DNA of 64,000 nt from CAMFLJ01 sp965279255 (GCA_965279255.1 OZ257146.1:372001-436000), one strand, 5' to 3'; positions 7,847-16,851 are shown, counted from the first letter of the stretch. Numbers and translations: made by a program. The notes: generated from the letters alone by a model not told the origin.

Positions 7847-8104
7847 ATGACCGATGCCGTGCAGCCCGACGTCCCCGAGCAGGACGGCCTCGCCGAGCCC
7901 GAGCTCCCCGAGATCGACATCGAGGGGGCCCGCCTGCTCGCCAACGAGGCCCGTGACCGCCTCCACGCCGACGGCTTCACCGACGACCAGATCGACGCCT
8001 GGGTGCGGGTCTACTTCGAGCAGGAGCATGAGGGCACCGTCGACGGCTTCATCGCCTTCATCGCCTTCATCGCCGCCGAGCAGGCCGCCGGGCGTCAGCC
8101 CTAG
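7847..8104 (+). CDS. hypothetical acidic protein (85 aa)
   Basis: This small acidic protein has a helical core (A-R-L-L-A-N-E-A-R-D-R-L) and a D-G-F-T-D-D-Q-I-D-A-W segment, which resembles short actinobacterial hypothetical proteins. Near the end a 9-base unit (ttcatcgcc) is repeated three times at 8048-8074 and gives I-A-F-I-A-F-I-A. CAGGAG lies 7 bases before the ATG. It is divergent from the PH-SHOCT gene. I cannot assign a function. Confidence 0.65.
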   Translation: MTDAVQPDVPEQDGLAEPELPEIDIEGARLLANEARDRLHADGFTDDQIDAWVRVYFEQEHEGTVDGFIAFIAFIAAEQAAGRQP

Positions 8105-8132
8105 GTCAACCCGGCGGGGCCGAACGCCCTGG

Positions 8133-8789
8133 TCAGGACGGTCGTAGCCGGCCCACGAGGGCCGGGATCGACGACAGGACCTCGACGTCGAGCACCCCGG
8201 TGAGGAAGCTCCGGTTGCGGCGGTGCAGGTCGTCGGCAGGGTCGAACCGGTTCAGCATCACGAGAGGGGTCGCCACGTGGGCCCCCGTGTCGAGCGCCTC
8301 GAGGCTGAGGCGGACGCCGTTGATCGTGCCGAGCCCGGCGTCGGCCACCAGCAGCACGACGTCGGGCTGGAGCTCCTCGATGAGGGTGATGGCGTCGCCG
8401 TCGGCCGCCTGGGGCGAGCGCACGCCACCGGCGGTCTCGACCAGGCCGATCTCGGGCCCGAGCACCGGCCACGCCGTCTCCAGCACCAGGTCGGCGATGG
8501 TGAACGGCGGCCGGCCGAGCACGTCAGCGGCCATCGGGGGCGCCATCGGCACGGTGTACCAACGGTGACGGGGGCACACGTCGGTGGGGTCCTCGCCCGT
8601 GGCGCCGCCGAGCACGTGGGCGTCGGTGGTGCGGTCCTCGGGGCCGAACGACTGGGCCGGCTTGCGGGCGGCGACGGTGTGGCCCTCGGCCCGCAGGTCG
8701 CGCAGCAGGTGGGCCGACACCCACGTCTTGCCCACCTCGGTGCCTGTGCCGACCACGGTGATCAGCAGCTCGGGGCGGGCGCCGCTCAC
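8133..8789 (-). CDS. bioD: dethiobiotin synthase
   Basis: This 218-residue protein would carry out the ATP-dependent carboxylation of 7,8-diaminopelargonic acid to dethiobiotin, the third of the four late steps of biotin synthesis. The P-loop G-T-G-T-E-V-G-K-T is at about residues 13-21, the ETAGGVRSP substrate/phosphate loop near 115 and the length is typical. The GTG start overlaps the bioF stop (GTGA). It is last in the kinase-bioA-bioF-bioD run. bioB, the final sulfur-insertion step, is not in the window. Confidence 0.93.
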   Translation of the reverse strand: MSGARPELLITVVGTGTEVGKTWVSAHLLRDLRAEGHTVAARKPAQSFGPEDRTTDAHVLGGATGEDPTDVCPRHRWYTVPMAPPMAADVLGRPPFTIADLVLETAWPVLGPEIGLVETAGGVRSPQAADGDAITLIEELQPDVVLLVADAGLGTINGVRLSLEALDTGAHVATPLVMLNRFDPADDLHRRNRSFLTGVLDVEVLSSIPALVGRLRPS

Positions 8790-9940
8790 GAGCGACCCCC
8801 GACGGGCTGGCCCAGGGCGTCGAGGGCCCGGGCGAGGGTGTCGACCTGGGCGTCGGTGTGGGCCGCCGACAGGGCGACGCGCAGCCGGCTGGTGCCCGGT
8901 GCCACGGTGGGCGGGCGGATGGCGGGGACGAGCAGGCCCTGCTCGAGCAGCTCGGCCGAGGCGGCCATGGCCGCGGCCTCCTCGCCGATGACCACGGCGA
9001 GCACCGGGGTGGGGTGGCCGGGACGGACCCTCTCGACGTGATCCCGGAGCCGGGCGCGCAGGGCGTCGCCCTCGGCCGAGACGAGCACGCCGACTGCGGC
9101 GAGCGCCGCGGCCGCGTCGGCCGGGCTGAGGGCGGTGGTGAAGATGTGGGTGCGGGCCCGGTTGACCAGCAGCTCGACGGTGGCGCGGGGCCCGGCGACG
9201 AAGCCGCCGAGGGCGCCGAGGGTCTTCGAGAGGGTGCCGACCTGGAGCACGAGGGGCCCGTCGGCCGGGGACGCCGGGACGGGCTGGAGCACGGCGTGGG
9301 CCTCGTCGAGCACCAGCAGTGCGTCGTGGCGGGCGCACAGCTCGAGCAGGTCGTCGACGGGGGCGACGTCGCCGTCCATCGAGAACACCGAGTCGGACAC
9401 CACGACCTGGCGCTCGGCGCCCGGCTCGGCCAGCGCGGCGGCGAGCTCGTCGAGGTCGAGGTGGCGGTGGACCCGCAGCTCGGCACCGTTCGCCCGGGCC
9501 ATGCGGCAGCCGTCGACGATCGAGGCGTGGTTCAGCTCGTCCGAGTGGATGCGCACGCCGCGACGGCCGAGGGTGGCCAGCACACCGAGGTTGGCGGCGT
9601 AGCCGGTGGGGAACACGACCGCCGCCTCGGTGCCCCGCCAGCCGGCGATGGCGGCCTCGAGATCGTGGTGCACGGGCCGGGACCCGACGACGTGGCGGCT
9701 GGCCCCGGCGCCGGTGCCCCACCGCTCGACGGCGGCGATGGCGGCGGCCTTCAGGGCAGGGTGCTGGGAGAGGCCCAGGTAGTCGTTCGACGCGAACGAC
9801 ACGACGTCCTGGCCGGTGGCGGTGAGGCGCCCGCTAGGGCCCGCCGCGTCGAACGAGCGGGGCTCGCGCCACTGGTCGGCGGCGTGGATGCCGTCGGTCT
9901 CGGCGTCGACCCAGCGCTCCCAGGCGCCGCCGGGGCTCAC
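8786..9940 (-). CDS. bioF: 8-amino-7-oxononanoate synthase
   Basis: This 384-residue PLP enzyme (alpha-oxoamine synthase family) would condense pimeloyl-ACP/CoA with L-alanine. The family segment SFASNDYLGL lies near residue 40, D-E-A-H-A-V near 210 and the PLP lysine in VGTLSKTLGALGG near 240. The GTG start overlaps the bioA stop by four bases, which fixes both ends. 2-amino-3-ketobutyrate CoA ligase is a close relative, but the bio context settles the call. Confidence 0.93.
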   Translation of the reverse strand: MSPGGAWERWVDAETDGIHAADQWREPRSFDAAGPSGRLTATGQDVVSFASNDYLGLSQHPALKAAAIAAVERWGTGAGASRHVVGSRPVHHDLEAAIAGWRGTEAAVVFPTGYAANLGVLATLGRRGVRIHSDELNHASIVDGCRMARANGAELRVHRHLDLDELAAALAEPGAERQVVVSDSVFSMDGDVAPVDDLLELCARHDALLVLDEAHAVLQPVPASPADGPLVLQVGTLSKTLGALGGFVAGPRATVELLVNRARTHIFTTALSPADAAAALAAVGVLVSAEGDALRARLRDHVERVRPGHPTPVLAVVIGEEAAAMAASAELLEQGLLVPAIRPPTVAPGTSRLRVALSAAHTDAQVDTLARALDALGQPVGGRS

Positions 9941-11286
9941 GAGCCGCACACCTCGTCGACCGCCTCGCCGAGCACGTCGACGATGCGCTCGATCTCGTCG
10001 GAGGTGGTGGTGAGCAGCGGCATGATGACGACCACATCGCCGAGCGGTCGCAGCAGGACGCCCCGGCGCACCGCGGCGGCGCACACCAGGCGACCCCAGC
10101 GGAGGCCGTCGGTGGGCGGGTCGAGCTCGACGCCGGTCATCAGGCCCCGTCGGCGGATGTCGGCCACCACGGTGGGTCGTTCGCCGGCGAACTTCTCGAG
10201 CAGCACGCCGAGCTGGGTGGCCCGCTCACGCACGTTGGCCAGGACGGCCCACTCGTCGAACAGCTCGAGGTGACGACGGGCCACCGCGGCGGCGAGGGCG
10301 TTCCCCGAGAACGAGTGGCCGTGGTAGAGCGTGAGCTCGCTCAGGTCGGGCCCGAGGAAGGCCTCGTAGACCCGGCGGCTGGCCACGGTGGCGGCCATGG
10401 CGAGGTAGCCGCCGGTGAGCCCCTTGCCGATGGTCATGAGGTCGGGGCGGATGCGGCACTGCTCGGAGGCGAAGAGCGTGCCCGTGCGGCCGAAGCCGGT
10501 GGCGACCTCGTCGGCGATCAGCAGCACGCCGTGCTCGCTGCAGGCGTGGCCGACCCGCTCGACCGACTGGGGGTCGGTGACCCACATCCCCGCCGCGCCC
10601 TGCACCAGCGGCTCGATCACGACGGCGGCCAGCTCGTGGGCGTGGGCGGCGATGAGGGCGCAGGCCGTGTCGGCCCAGCCCTCGTCGTCGTAGCCGGGTG
10701 CGCGCAGCACGGGGAAGCGCAGCGGGTCGAAGACGTCGGTGCCGAAGCCGCCGGCCCCCACCGAGATGCTGCCGATCGTGTCGCCGTGATAGGCGCCGCC
10801 GAGGGCGAGGTAGCGGGTGCGGCCGGTGACGCCCTGGTTGGTCCAGTACTGGAAGGCGATCTTGAGGGCCTGCTCGACCGCCGCCGCGCCGTCGGAGGCG
10901 AACAGGAAGTGGGGCTCGGGCACCGGCACCCGTGGCGCCAGCGCCTCGGCCAGCTCGATGGTGGCCTTGTTGCCGTTGCCGAGCAGCGTGGTGTGGGCGA
11001 CGCGGTCGAGCTGCTCGCGGGCGGCCTGGTCGAGCTCGGGCACCCGGTGGCCGAGGGTGGTGACCCACAGCGACGAGATGGCGTCGAGGTAGCGGCGGCC
11101 GTCGACGTCGATGAGGTCGTGGCCGTCGGCCGACTCGACGATCACCGGCTGGTTCTCGGCGTAGCAGGACATCTGGGTGAACCCGTGCCACACCACGGCG
11201 GCGTCGCGGTCGACCCACCGCTGATGGGCGCTGGTGAGGTGGGCCCCTGTCGTCGGAGGGGTCTGATCGCCGGTCGTCACCCTCAC
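9937..11286 (-). CDS. bioA: adenosylmethionine-8-amino-7-oxononanoate aminotransferase
   Basis: This class III PLP aminotransferase converts 8-amino-7-oxononanoate to 7,8-diaminononanoate. The features are W-H-G-F-T-Q near residue 30, the cofactor aspartate in L-I-A-D-E-V-A-T-G-F-G-R-T-G, and the PLP lysine in T-I-G-K-G-L-T-G-G-Y. The length (about 449) suits BioA. I take the GTG at 11286 because it gives a GTGA overlap with the upstream kinase stop. The in-frame GTG at 11280 is equally possible and removes two residues. Confidence 0.92.
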   Translation of the reverse strand: MRVTTGDQTPPTTGAHLTSAHQRWVDRDAAVVWHGFTQMSCYAENQPVIVESADGHDLIDVDGRRYLDAISSLWVTTLGHRVPELDQAAREQLDRVAHTTLLGNGNKATIELAEALAPRVPVPEPHFLFASDGAAAVEQALKIAFQYWTNQGVTGRTRYLALGGAYHGDTIGSISVGAGGFGTDVFDPLRFPVLRAPGYDDEGWADTACALIAAHAHELAAVVIEPLVQGAAGMWVTDPQSVERVGHACSEHGVLLIADEVATGFGRTGTLFASEQCRIRPDLMTIGKGLTGGYLAMAATVASRRVYEAFLGPDLSELTLYHGHSFSGNALAAAVARRHLELFDEWAVLANVRERATQLGVLLEKFAGERPTVVADIRRRGLMTGVELDPPTDGLRWGRLVCAAAVRRGVLLRPLGDVVVIMPLLTTTSDEIERIVDVLGEAVDEVCGS

Positions 11287-12821
11287 AGCTTCGCGCCGGT
11301 GGCCTCCGACCGGCGCCGGCGCCGCCACTCGTCGATGCGCAGGGCCATCGGCGTGGACGGCGGGCCGTCGACGAAGGGCCACAGCTCCTCGGCGATGCGG
11401 CGCCAGTTCCCGGTGGCCTCGAGCTCGCCGAAGATGGCGTAGAGCCCCAGGTTGATGCGCTGGATGATCACGAAGCTCTGGGGGACGTTGGCCGCCTTCT
11501 GCATGGTGGCGTAGGGGCCGGACGTGTCGAAGAAGCGGCGCACTGTCTCGGCCGCGTACTCGTGGGTGATCGTGTACGGCCCGTCGACGCGCACGAAGTC
11601 GTAGAAGTGGCCGAGGTAGTCGGCGACCTCGTCGTCGGTGACGGGCAGGCCGGCCGGCAGCAGGCCGATGCGCTCGACCGTCGAGCGGAAGGCGGCCGGG
11701 TCGTGCTCGAGCACCATGTGCTGGATCATCTCGCCGAAGTCGTCGAGCTCGTCCTGGGTGAAGTGCTTCACCAGGCCGAAGTCGAGGAACGTGACCCGGC
11801 CCCCGGGGTGGAACAGGTAGTTGCCCGGGTGGGGGTCGCCGTTGAAGGCCCGCAGGCGGTACAGGCTGCCGAAGGCGAACCGGTAGAGGGTCTCGGCGGC
11901 GAGGTCCTTCTCGTCCTGGGGCCAGGTGAGCAGCTCCTCCCACCGCACGCCGTCGGAGAGCTCGGTGGTGAGCACCCGGCGGGTCGAGAGGGCGGGCACC
12001 ACCGCGGGCACGTGGATCGTGGGGTGGCCGTCGTAGGCCTGGTGGAACTCCTGCTGGTGGCGGGCCTCGGCGGTGTAGTCGAGCTCCTCGACGAGGCGTT
12101 CGCGCAGCTCGGCCACCAGCGACTTGTGGTCGAGGCCGGGGAAGAGCTGGCCGAGGCCGCCGAAGATCAACCCGGCGTTGTCGAGGTCGGCGGCGACCGC
12201 CTCGGCGACGCCCGGGTACTGGACCTTCACCGCCACGGCCCGGCCGTCGTGGGTGATCGCCCGGTGGACCTGGCCGATCGACGCCGAGGCGATGGGCGCC
12301 GGGTCCCACTCGGCGAAGACCTCGTCGGGCTCACCGCCGAGCTCCTGGCGGATCACGCCGGCGGCCAGCTCGGCGCTCATCGGCGGGGCGTTGTGCTGGA
12401 GCTCGGCCAGCACGCTGCGCACGTTCTCGGGCAGGCCCTGATCGAGGTAGCTGGCCATCTGGCCGACCTTCATCAGGGCACCCTTCATGTGCCCGAGCGT
12501 CTCGGCGATCTGCTCGGCGGTGCGCAGCTCGAACTCGGTGTCGAGCTGCTGGCGCCGGCCGGCGTCGGCGAACACCTTGCGGGCCCGGTGGGTGGCGTAG
12601 CGGCCGCCGGTGCGGGCGCCGAGCAGGGCCAGGCGGGCGTTGCGGGCGGCGCGGCGGCCGTAGCGGACGGGCCCGTCGGAGCGGTTCCGGTCGGAGGAGG
12701 GGAGCCCGTCGTCGGCCCGGGCACGCGAGCGGTTCGAGCGCACCGCCGCGGCAAGGGCGGCGGCCCCGACGAGCGACACCACGACCGCGGCTCGGCGGCG
12801 GGATCGGGGGGAGGCGGCCAC
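11283..12821 (-). CDS. ABC1/AarF (UbiB-like) family atypical kinase
   Basis: This 512-residue protein belongs to the ABC1/ADCK/UbiB family of atypical protein-kinase-like ATPases. It has the family-specific K-V-G-Q-M-A-S (KxGQ) motif, the alanine-rich loop A-S-A-S-I-G-Q-V-H, the V-A-V-K-V-Q-Y lysine strand, the catalytic-loop F-N-G-D-P-H-P-G-N and the metal-binding F-L-D-F-G. A hydrophobic N-terminal helix may anchor it. In other bacteria the family supports quinone or lipid metabolism. Cotranscription with bioAFD by a 4-bp overlap is seen, but a biotin role is not established. The GTG at 12821 is supported by a -10 element 8 bases upstream. Confidence 0.88.
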   Translation of the reverse strand: MAASPRSRRRAAVVVSLVGAAALAAAVRSNRSRARADDGLPSSDRNRSDGPVRYGRRAARNARLALLGARTGGRYATHRARKVFADAGRRQQLDTEFELRTAEQIAETLGHMKGALMKVGQMASYLDQGLPENVRSVLAELQHNAPPMSAELAAGVIRQELGGEPDEVFAEWDPAPIASASIGQVHRAITHDGRAVAVKVQYPGVAEAVAADLDNAGLIFGGLGQLFPGLDHKSLVAELRERLVEELDYTAEARHQQEFHQAYDGHPTIHVPAVVPALSTRRVLTTELSDGVRWEELLTWPQDEKDLAAETLYRFAFGSLYRLRAFNGDPHPGNYLFHPGGRVTFLDFGLVKHFTQDELDDFGEMIQHMVLEHDPAAFRSTVERIGLLPAGLPVTDDEVADYLGHFYDFVRVDGPYTITHEYAAETVRRFFDTSGPYATMQKAANVPQSFVIIQRINLGLYAIFGELEATGNWRRIAEELWPFVDGPPSTPMALRIDEWRRRRRSEATGAKL

Positions 12822-12829
12822 GGGGTCGA

Positions 12830-12835
12830 ACCCTA
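12830..12835 (-). promoter_or_regulatory. -10 element of the AarF kinase-bioAFD operon
   Basis: On the minus strand TAGGGT ends eight bases before the GTG at 12821. The arrangement suggests a leaderless mRNA for the whole kinase-biotin operon. No biotin-repressor-like dyad is obvious nearby. Confidence 0.5.
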
Positions 12836-12875
12836 CGGCCCGGGCCTGCCCGCCCCACACTCGCGACGGGGGTCT

Positions 12876-12905
12876 TTGACCACACCGGCCGTGCCCCCAC
12901 AGACT
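12876..12905 (+). promoter_or_regulatory. -35/-10 promoter of the TauE/SafE gene
   Basis: TTGACC at 12876-12881 and CAGACT at 12900-12905 are separated by 18 bases, and the second element ends seven bases before the GTG at 12913. This is one of the few places in the window with a convincing -35 hexamer. Confidence 0.5.
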
Positions 12906-12912
12906 CCCGGCC

Positions 12913-13785
12913 GTGAGCATGTCAGCAGGGGCCCTCGTGGGCACGTTCGCCGTCGGCGTCGCCGCCGGTGTGCTCTCGGGCATGTTCGGCGTCGGTGGCG
13001 CCGTCATCACGACGCCTGGCATCCGTGTGCTCGGGGCCACGCCCATCGAGGCCGTGGGCTCCACCGTGCCACCCATCCTCCCCGGTGCCATCTCCGGCAC
13101 GTGGCGCTACAGCCGCTCGGGCCTCGTGAACTGGCGCGTCGGTGTGGTGTGCGGGGCGGCCGGCACGGTGCTGGCCATCGCCGGTGCGTGGATCTCCGAC
13201 ATCGTCGACGGCCACCTGCTGATGGTGCTCACCGCCGCGCTGCTGCTCTACACCGGCATCTCGACCTTCGTGCGGGCGCGTCGGGAGGTGCCGGGGTCGG
13301 CTCCGGCGGGGCCCGTCGACGCCGACGGCCCCGAAGCCGATGTCGGGACCGGTCCGGCCCTCGCCGCTGGCGACGACCCCGAGCGGCTGCGGGCGGCGGC
13401 GAGGCACCCTCACCCGCTCGGCCGCCTGGCCGTGGTCGGCGCCTTCTCCGGGCTGACCGCGGGCCTGCTCGGCGTCGGCGGCGGCGTGGTGATGATGCCG
13501 GTCTTCACCCAGATCCTGAAGATCCCGATGAAGGTGGCCGTGGCCTCGAGCCTGGTGGCCGTCGCCATCTTCTCGGTGCCGGCGCTGGTCACCCACACGC
13601 TGCTCGGCCACATCAACTGGACCTTCTCGTTGTTGCTCCTGGCCGGATCGATCCCGGGGGCCCAGCTCGGGTCGAGGATCACCATCGGCACCTCCGACCG
13701 CACCGTGCGCCTCCTCTTCGGGGTCTTCCTCACGGTGCTGGCCGTGGTGTACGGCGGCGCCGAGCTCGCCGCCTTCGGTTCGTGA
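12913..13785 (+). CDS. TauE/SafE family sulfite/sulfonate exporter-like membrane protein
   Basis: This 290-residue integral membrane protein has the internal duplication of the TauE/SafE family: G-M-F-G-V-G-G-A-V-I-T-T-P near residue 25 and G-L-L-G-V-G-G-G-V-V-M-M-P near 190. Each copy is followed by hydrophobic helices, about eight in total. A hydrophilic loop of about 60 residues (125-180) separates the halves. The family moves anions such as sulfite, sulfonates or organic acids across the inner membrane. The substrate cannot be told here. An ATG two codons inside (12919) is an alternative start. Confidence 0.88.
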   Translation: MSMSAGALVGTFAVGVAAGVLSGMFGVGGAVITTPGIRVLGATPIEAVGSTVPPILPGAISGTWRYSRSGLVNWRVGVVCGAAGTVLAIAGAWISDIVDGHLLMVLTAALLLYTGISTFVRARREVPGSAPAGPVDADGPEADVGTGPALAAGDDPERLRAAARHPHPLGRLAVVGAFSGLTAGLLGVGGGVVMMPVFTQILKIPMKVAVASSLVAVAIFSVPALVTHTLLGHINWTFSLLLLAGSIPGAQLGSRITIGTSDRTVRLLFGVFLTVLAVVYGGAELAAFGS

Positions 13786-13835
13786 GCCGGCGACCTTCTT
13801 CGGTCGGCGACCGTCGCTCGGCGCCCGTGCGGGGG

Positions 13836-13841
13836 TAGAAC
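13836..13841 (+). promoter_or_regulatory. -10 element of the pit gene
   Basis: TAGAAC ends six bases before the GTG at 13848 and no Shine-Dalgarno is present. The sixth base differs from the TANNNT consensus, so the element is weaker than others in the window. Confidence 0.4.
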
Positions 13842-13847
13842 TGCTGC

Positions 13848-14858
13848 GTGGACATCGGCGTGGTGCTGGGGGTGCTGGTCGCCCTCGCCTACGCGGTGAT
13901 GAACGGGGTGAACGATGCGGCGGCCGTGGTGGCCTTGCCGGTCGTGACCCGAGTGGTTCGTCCGTCGGTCGCCATCGCGATCGCCGTGGTGGGGAACCTG
14001 CTCGGCCCACTGCTGCTCGGCACCGCCGTGGCCGGCCTGATCGCCGGCATCGTGACCGTGCAGGGGTCGGAGGGCGTCGCCGTCGTCGGTGCCGGGCTCA
14101 CCAGTGCGGTCGCGTGGTGTGGGTTCTGCTGGTGGCGGGGCGTCCCGGCCAGCGCCAGCCAGGCCCTCGTCGGCGGTCTGACGGGAGCGGCCCTGGCGTC
14201 CGGTGGCCCCGACGCCGTCAACTGGGGAGGTGTGTCGGACTGGCGCCCGACGGGGGTGTTCGGGGCGATCATCGCCCTGCTCGTCTCGGTCGCCCTCGGT
14301 CTTGTGCTCGGTGCGGTCGCCGACCGGCTGGCCCGGCGAAGCCTCCATCGGGCCACGCGTCGGGTCGAGCCGGGGGTCGGGGCGGGGGAGTGGCTGTCGG
14401 CCGGGGCGCTGGCGTTCGGCCATGGCGCCAACGACGCCCAGAAGTCGATGGGCGCGATCGTCGCCGTGCTCGTCGCCGCCGGCCATCAGGACGCCTCCGC
14501 GGTGCCACTCTGGGTCGTGCTCGCCGCCGCCGGGGCGCTCACCGTCGGCACGGCCCTCGGGGGATGGTCGATCGTGCGCACCCTCGGGCGGCGCATCGTC
14601 CGCATCCGGCCGATCGACGGCCTCGTGTCGCAGGGCAGCTCGGCCGCGGTGGTGGTGGCTTCCTCGCTCGTGGGTGCGCCGGTGAGCACCACCGAGGTGC
14701 TGGCCTCTTCGATCGTCGGAGCCGGTGTCGGTCGTCGGCGGGGGCGCCACGTGCGCTGGTCGATGGTGCGCCACATCGGAATCTCGTGGCTCACCACCAT
14801 TCCCTCCACCGCGGTGCTCGGAGCAGCGCTGCTACCGCTCTGGAGGTTGTGGTCGTGA
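13848..14858 (+). CDS. PiT family inorganic phosphate transporter
   Basis: This 336-residue membrane protein carries both PiT signature repeats, G-V-N-D-A-A-A-V near residue 20 and G-A-N-D-A-Q-K-S near 190, and about ten hydrophobic helices. It would take up phosphate by ion symport. The gene 47 bases downstream encodes a DUF47/PhoU-like protein, the usual partner that modulates PiT transporters. The GTG start follows a -10 element directly. Confidence 0.92.
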   Translation: MDIGVVLGVLVALAYAVMNGVNDAAAVVALPVVTRVVRPSVAIAIAVVGNLLGPLLLGTAVAGLIAGIVTVQGSEGVAVVGAGLTSAVAWCGFCWWRGVPASASQALVGGLTGAALASGGPDAVNWGGVSDWRPTGVFGAIIALLVSVALGLVLGAVADRLARRSLHRATRRVEPGVGAGEWLSAGALAFGHGANDAQKSMGAIVAVLVAAGHQDASAVPLWVVLAAAGALTVGTALGGWSIVRTLGRRIVRIRPIDGLVSQGSSAAVVVASSLVGAPVSTTEVLASSIVGAGVGRRRGRHVRWSMVRHIGISWLTTIPSTAVLGAALLPLWRLWS

Positions 14859-14904
14859 CCGTTCTCCTCGCCGTCCCTCCGGCGACCGTGCTGAGGTGGT
14901 GCCC

Positions 14905-15543
14905 GTGAAGCTCTCCCGCCTGTTCCTGCCCGACACGCCCGACGTGCTCGGCATGCTCGTGCACCAGGCCGAGGTCACCGTCGAGGGAATGGACGCGCTC
15001 GTGCGCTGGACGGGCGGCGATCCCGACGCGTCCGACGCCGTCCGCGACGCGGAGCACCGGGCCGACGAGTTCAAGCGGCTCCTGCGCCTCGCGCTGCGGA
15101 CCTCGTTCCTCACGCCGCTCGACGCCGAGGACCTCTACTCGCTCTCCGAACGCCTCGATGCCGCCCTGAACCAGGCCAAGGACGCGGTGCGCGAGGCTGA
15201 GGTCATGGGCCTCGAGCCCAACGGGCCCGAGCACGACATGGCCGGCTACCTCGCCGAGGGTGCGGGCCACCTGCTCGACGCGTTCCGCAGCCTCGCCGGC
15301 GCGGACTCGGGCCCCCGGTCGGCGCCGGTGCCGCGTGAGGCCACCGACTGCGCCGACGCCGCGGTGAAGTCGCAGCGGCGCCTCGAGCGGGTCTACCGGG
15401 CGTCGATGTCAGCGCTCATCGACGAGGAGGACCTGCGCGAGGTGATGGCCCGTCGGGAGCTCTACCGGCGCCTGGCCCGAGTGGGGGACACGATCGTCGA
15501 GGTCGCCGAACGGGTCTGGTACGCGGCGGTGAAGGAGGGCTGA
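14905..15543 (+). CDS. DUF47/PhoU-like phosphate transport accessory protein
   Basis: This 212-residue all-helical protein has the pattern of DUF47 (TIGR00153-like) proteins: an N-terminal F-L-P-x-x-x-D-V-L, E-H-R-A-D-E-F-K-R near residue 50, and D-L-Y-S-L-S-E-R-L-D near 80. It is soluble and follows pit, which is the standard arrangement. The PhoU fold binds metal clusters and is thought to gate the transporter. GAGGTGG lies just upstream of the GTG start. Confidence 0.85.
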   Translation: MKLSRLFLPDTPDVLGMLVHQAEVTVEGMDALVRWTGGDPDASDAVRDAEHRADEFKRLLRLALRTSFLTPLDAEDLYSLSERLDAALNQAKDAVREAEVMGLEPNGPEHDMAGYLAEGAGHLLDAFRSLAGADSGPRSAPVPREATDCADAAVKSQRRLERVYRASMSALIDEEDLREVMARRELYRRLARVGDTIVEVAERVWYAAVKEG

Positions 15544-15553
15544 CCCGCCCCGC

Positions 15554-15910
15554 TCAGAGCTCGCGGATCGGCAGGTCGGGACTGGCCCCGAAACGGGTCT
15601 GAAGGGCCTCACGGACGAACACCAGAGCCAGCTCCCGCTGCTCGAGGTCGTTCTTGTACGAGCGCTCGGCCTCGGTGAGCATCGTGGCCAGGTCGTCGAA
15701 CGCGTCGTTGGCGTCCTGCGGGTAGAAGGTGATCGTCAGCCGCTCGCTGCTGGCGTCGATCGACTCCCGCCCGGAACGGCGCATGAGGTCGGCCGCCGCC
15801 TTCAGCCACAGCGCGTCGGGCCCTCGTTCCCAGGCGAACTCGACGCTGAAGCGCCCGTCGGGGTGGGTGCTGATCTCGGTCGGGGTGCCGAGGAGGGGTG
15901 CGTCCGCCAT
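15554..15910 (-). CDS. hypothetical protein (118 aa)
   Basis: This small soluble protein has alternating strands at the N-terminus (E-I-S-T-H-P-D-G-R-F-S-V-E-F) and a helical C-terminal half. I do not recognise the family. The ATG at 15910 is preferred over upstream starts because TACCCT on the minus strand ends exactly six bases before it. The gene is convergent with the DUF47 gene, whose stop is 10 bases away. Confidence 0.65.
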   Translation of the reverse strand: MADAPLLGTPTEISTHPDGRFSVEFAWERGPDALWLKAAADLMRRSGRESIDASSERLTITFYPQDANDAFDDLATMLTEAERSYKNDLEQRELALVFVREALQTRFGASPDLPIREL

Positions 15911-15916
15911 GGCGAC

Positions 15917-15922
15917 AGGGTA
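15917..15922 (-). promoter_or_regulatory. -10 element of the 118-aa gene
   Basis: TACCCT (minus strand) ends six bases before the ATG at 15910, the classic leaderless spacing. It decides the start codon. Confidence 0.5.
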
Positions 15923-16008
15923 CGGGGCGCTGCGGCGCTCCGGGACCGGGTGCAACACTTCAGCCGCCTGTCGTCGAGCGACGATGGGGTCCAAGGGGGG
16001 ACGTGACG

Positions 16009-16851
16009 ATGCTGGACGGGTTCGACGACGCGGTCGTGGTGATCACCGGTGGGGCGAGCGGCATCGGTCGCGGCATCGCCCTCGAGGCGGCGCGGCGCGG
16101 GGCGCGGGTGGCCATCGCCGATGTGAACGACGAGCGGCTGGCGACCACCCTCGCCGAGCTCGAGGCCGCCGGCGGTGACGCCATCGCCGTGCACTGCGAC
16201 GTCACCAGCGATGCCGAGGTCGACGCCCTGCGCGACCAGGTGATCGAGCGCTGGGGCCACGTCGACCTGCTCTGCAACAACGCCGGGGTGGCCGTGCTCG
16301 GCCCGGCCGAGCGGGTGCTCATGGAGGACTGGGAGTGGATCCTCCAGATCAACGTGCTCGGCATCGTGCGTGGCATCCGGGCCTTCGTGCCCGGCATGCT
16401 CGAGCGGGGCAGGGGCCACGTGCTCAACACCGCGTCGGTCGCCGGCATCTGGGCCTACACGTGGGACGCGGCGCCCTACATCACGTCCAAGTTCGCGGCC
16501 TACGGGCTGAGCGAGGCGCTGGCCCGGCGGCTGCACCCGCACGGGCTGGGCGTGTCGGTGCTGTGCCCCGGCCTCGTCACCACCAACCTCGGCGACACCG
16601 CCCGCTTCTCCGGCGTGCCCGCGGGCCAGGAGGGGGAGTGGGCGTACTTCCCGCCCGAGATGCTCGATCCGGTCGACCCCGAGGCCGTGGGCCCGCTGGT
16701 CGCCGACGCCGTGCTGGCGGGCGACTTCGCCATCTTCACCCACGCCAACGACAAGGTGATCTACGAGAACTGGCGCAACGACATCGACGCGTCGCTGGCC
16801 AAGGCCGTGGCCGACAACCCGCCGCCCCCGGTGATCCCGCCCGGCGCCTGA
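16009..16851 (+). CDS. short-chain dehydrogenase/reductase
   Basis: This 280-residue classical SDR has T-G-G-A-S-G-I-G at residues 13-20, N-N-A-G near 90, the serine in N-T-A-S-V-A-G near 143 and the catalytic Y-I-T-S-K near 158. An acidic D after the second strand (A-D-V-N-D) points to NAD(H) preference. A run of six G (15995-16000) eight bases before the ATG serves as ribosome binding site. The substrate is unknown. Confidence 0.88.
   Translation: MLDGFDDAVVVITGGASGIGRGIALEAARRGARVAIADVNDERLATTLAELEAAGGDAIAVHCDVTSDAEVDALRDQVIERWGHVDLLCNNAGVAVLGPAERVLMEDWEWILQINVLGIVRGIRAFVPGMLERGRGHVLNTASVAGIWAYTWDAAPYITSKFAAYGLSEALARRLHPHGLGVSVLCPGLVTTNLGDTARFSGVPAGQEGEWAYFPPEMLDPVDPEAVGPLVADAVLAGDFAIFTHANDKVIYENWRNDIDASLAKAVADNPPPPVIPPGA

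Noticed and set aside
8048..8074. Triplicate 9-base unit in the 85-aa hypothetical gene
   Set aside because: Short in-frame repeat giving I-A-F residues; likely simple slippage with no sign of function.
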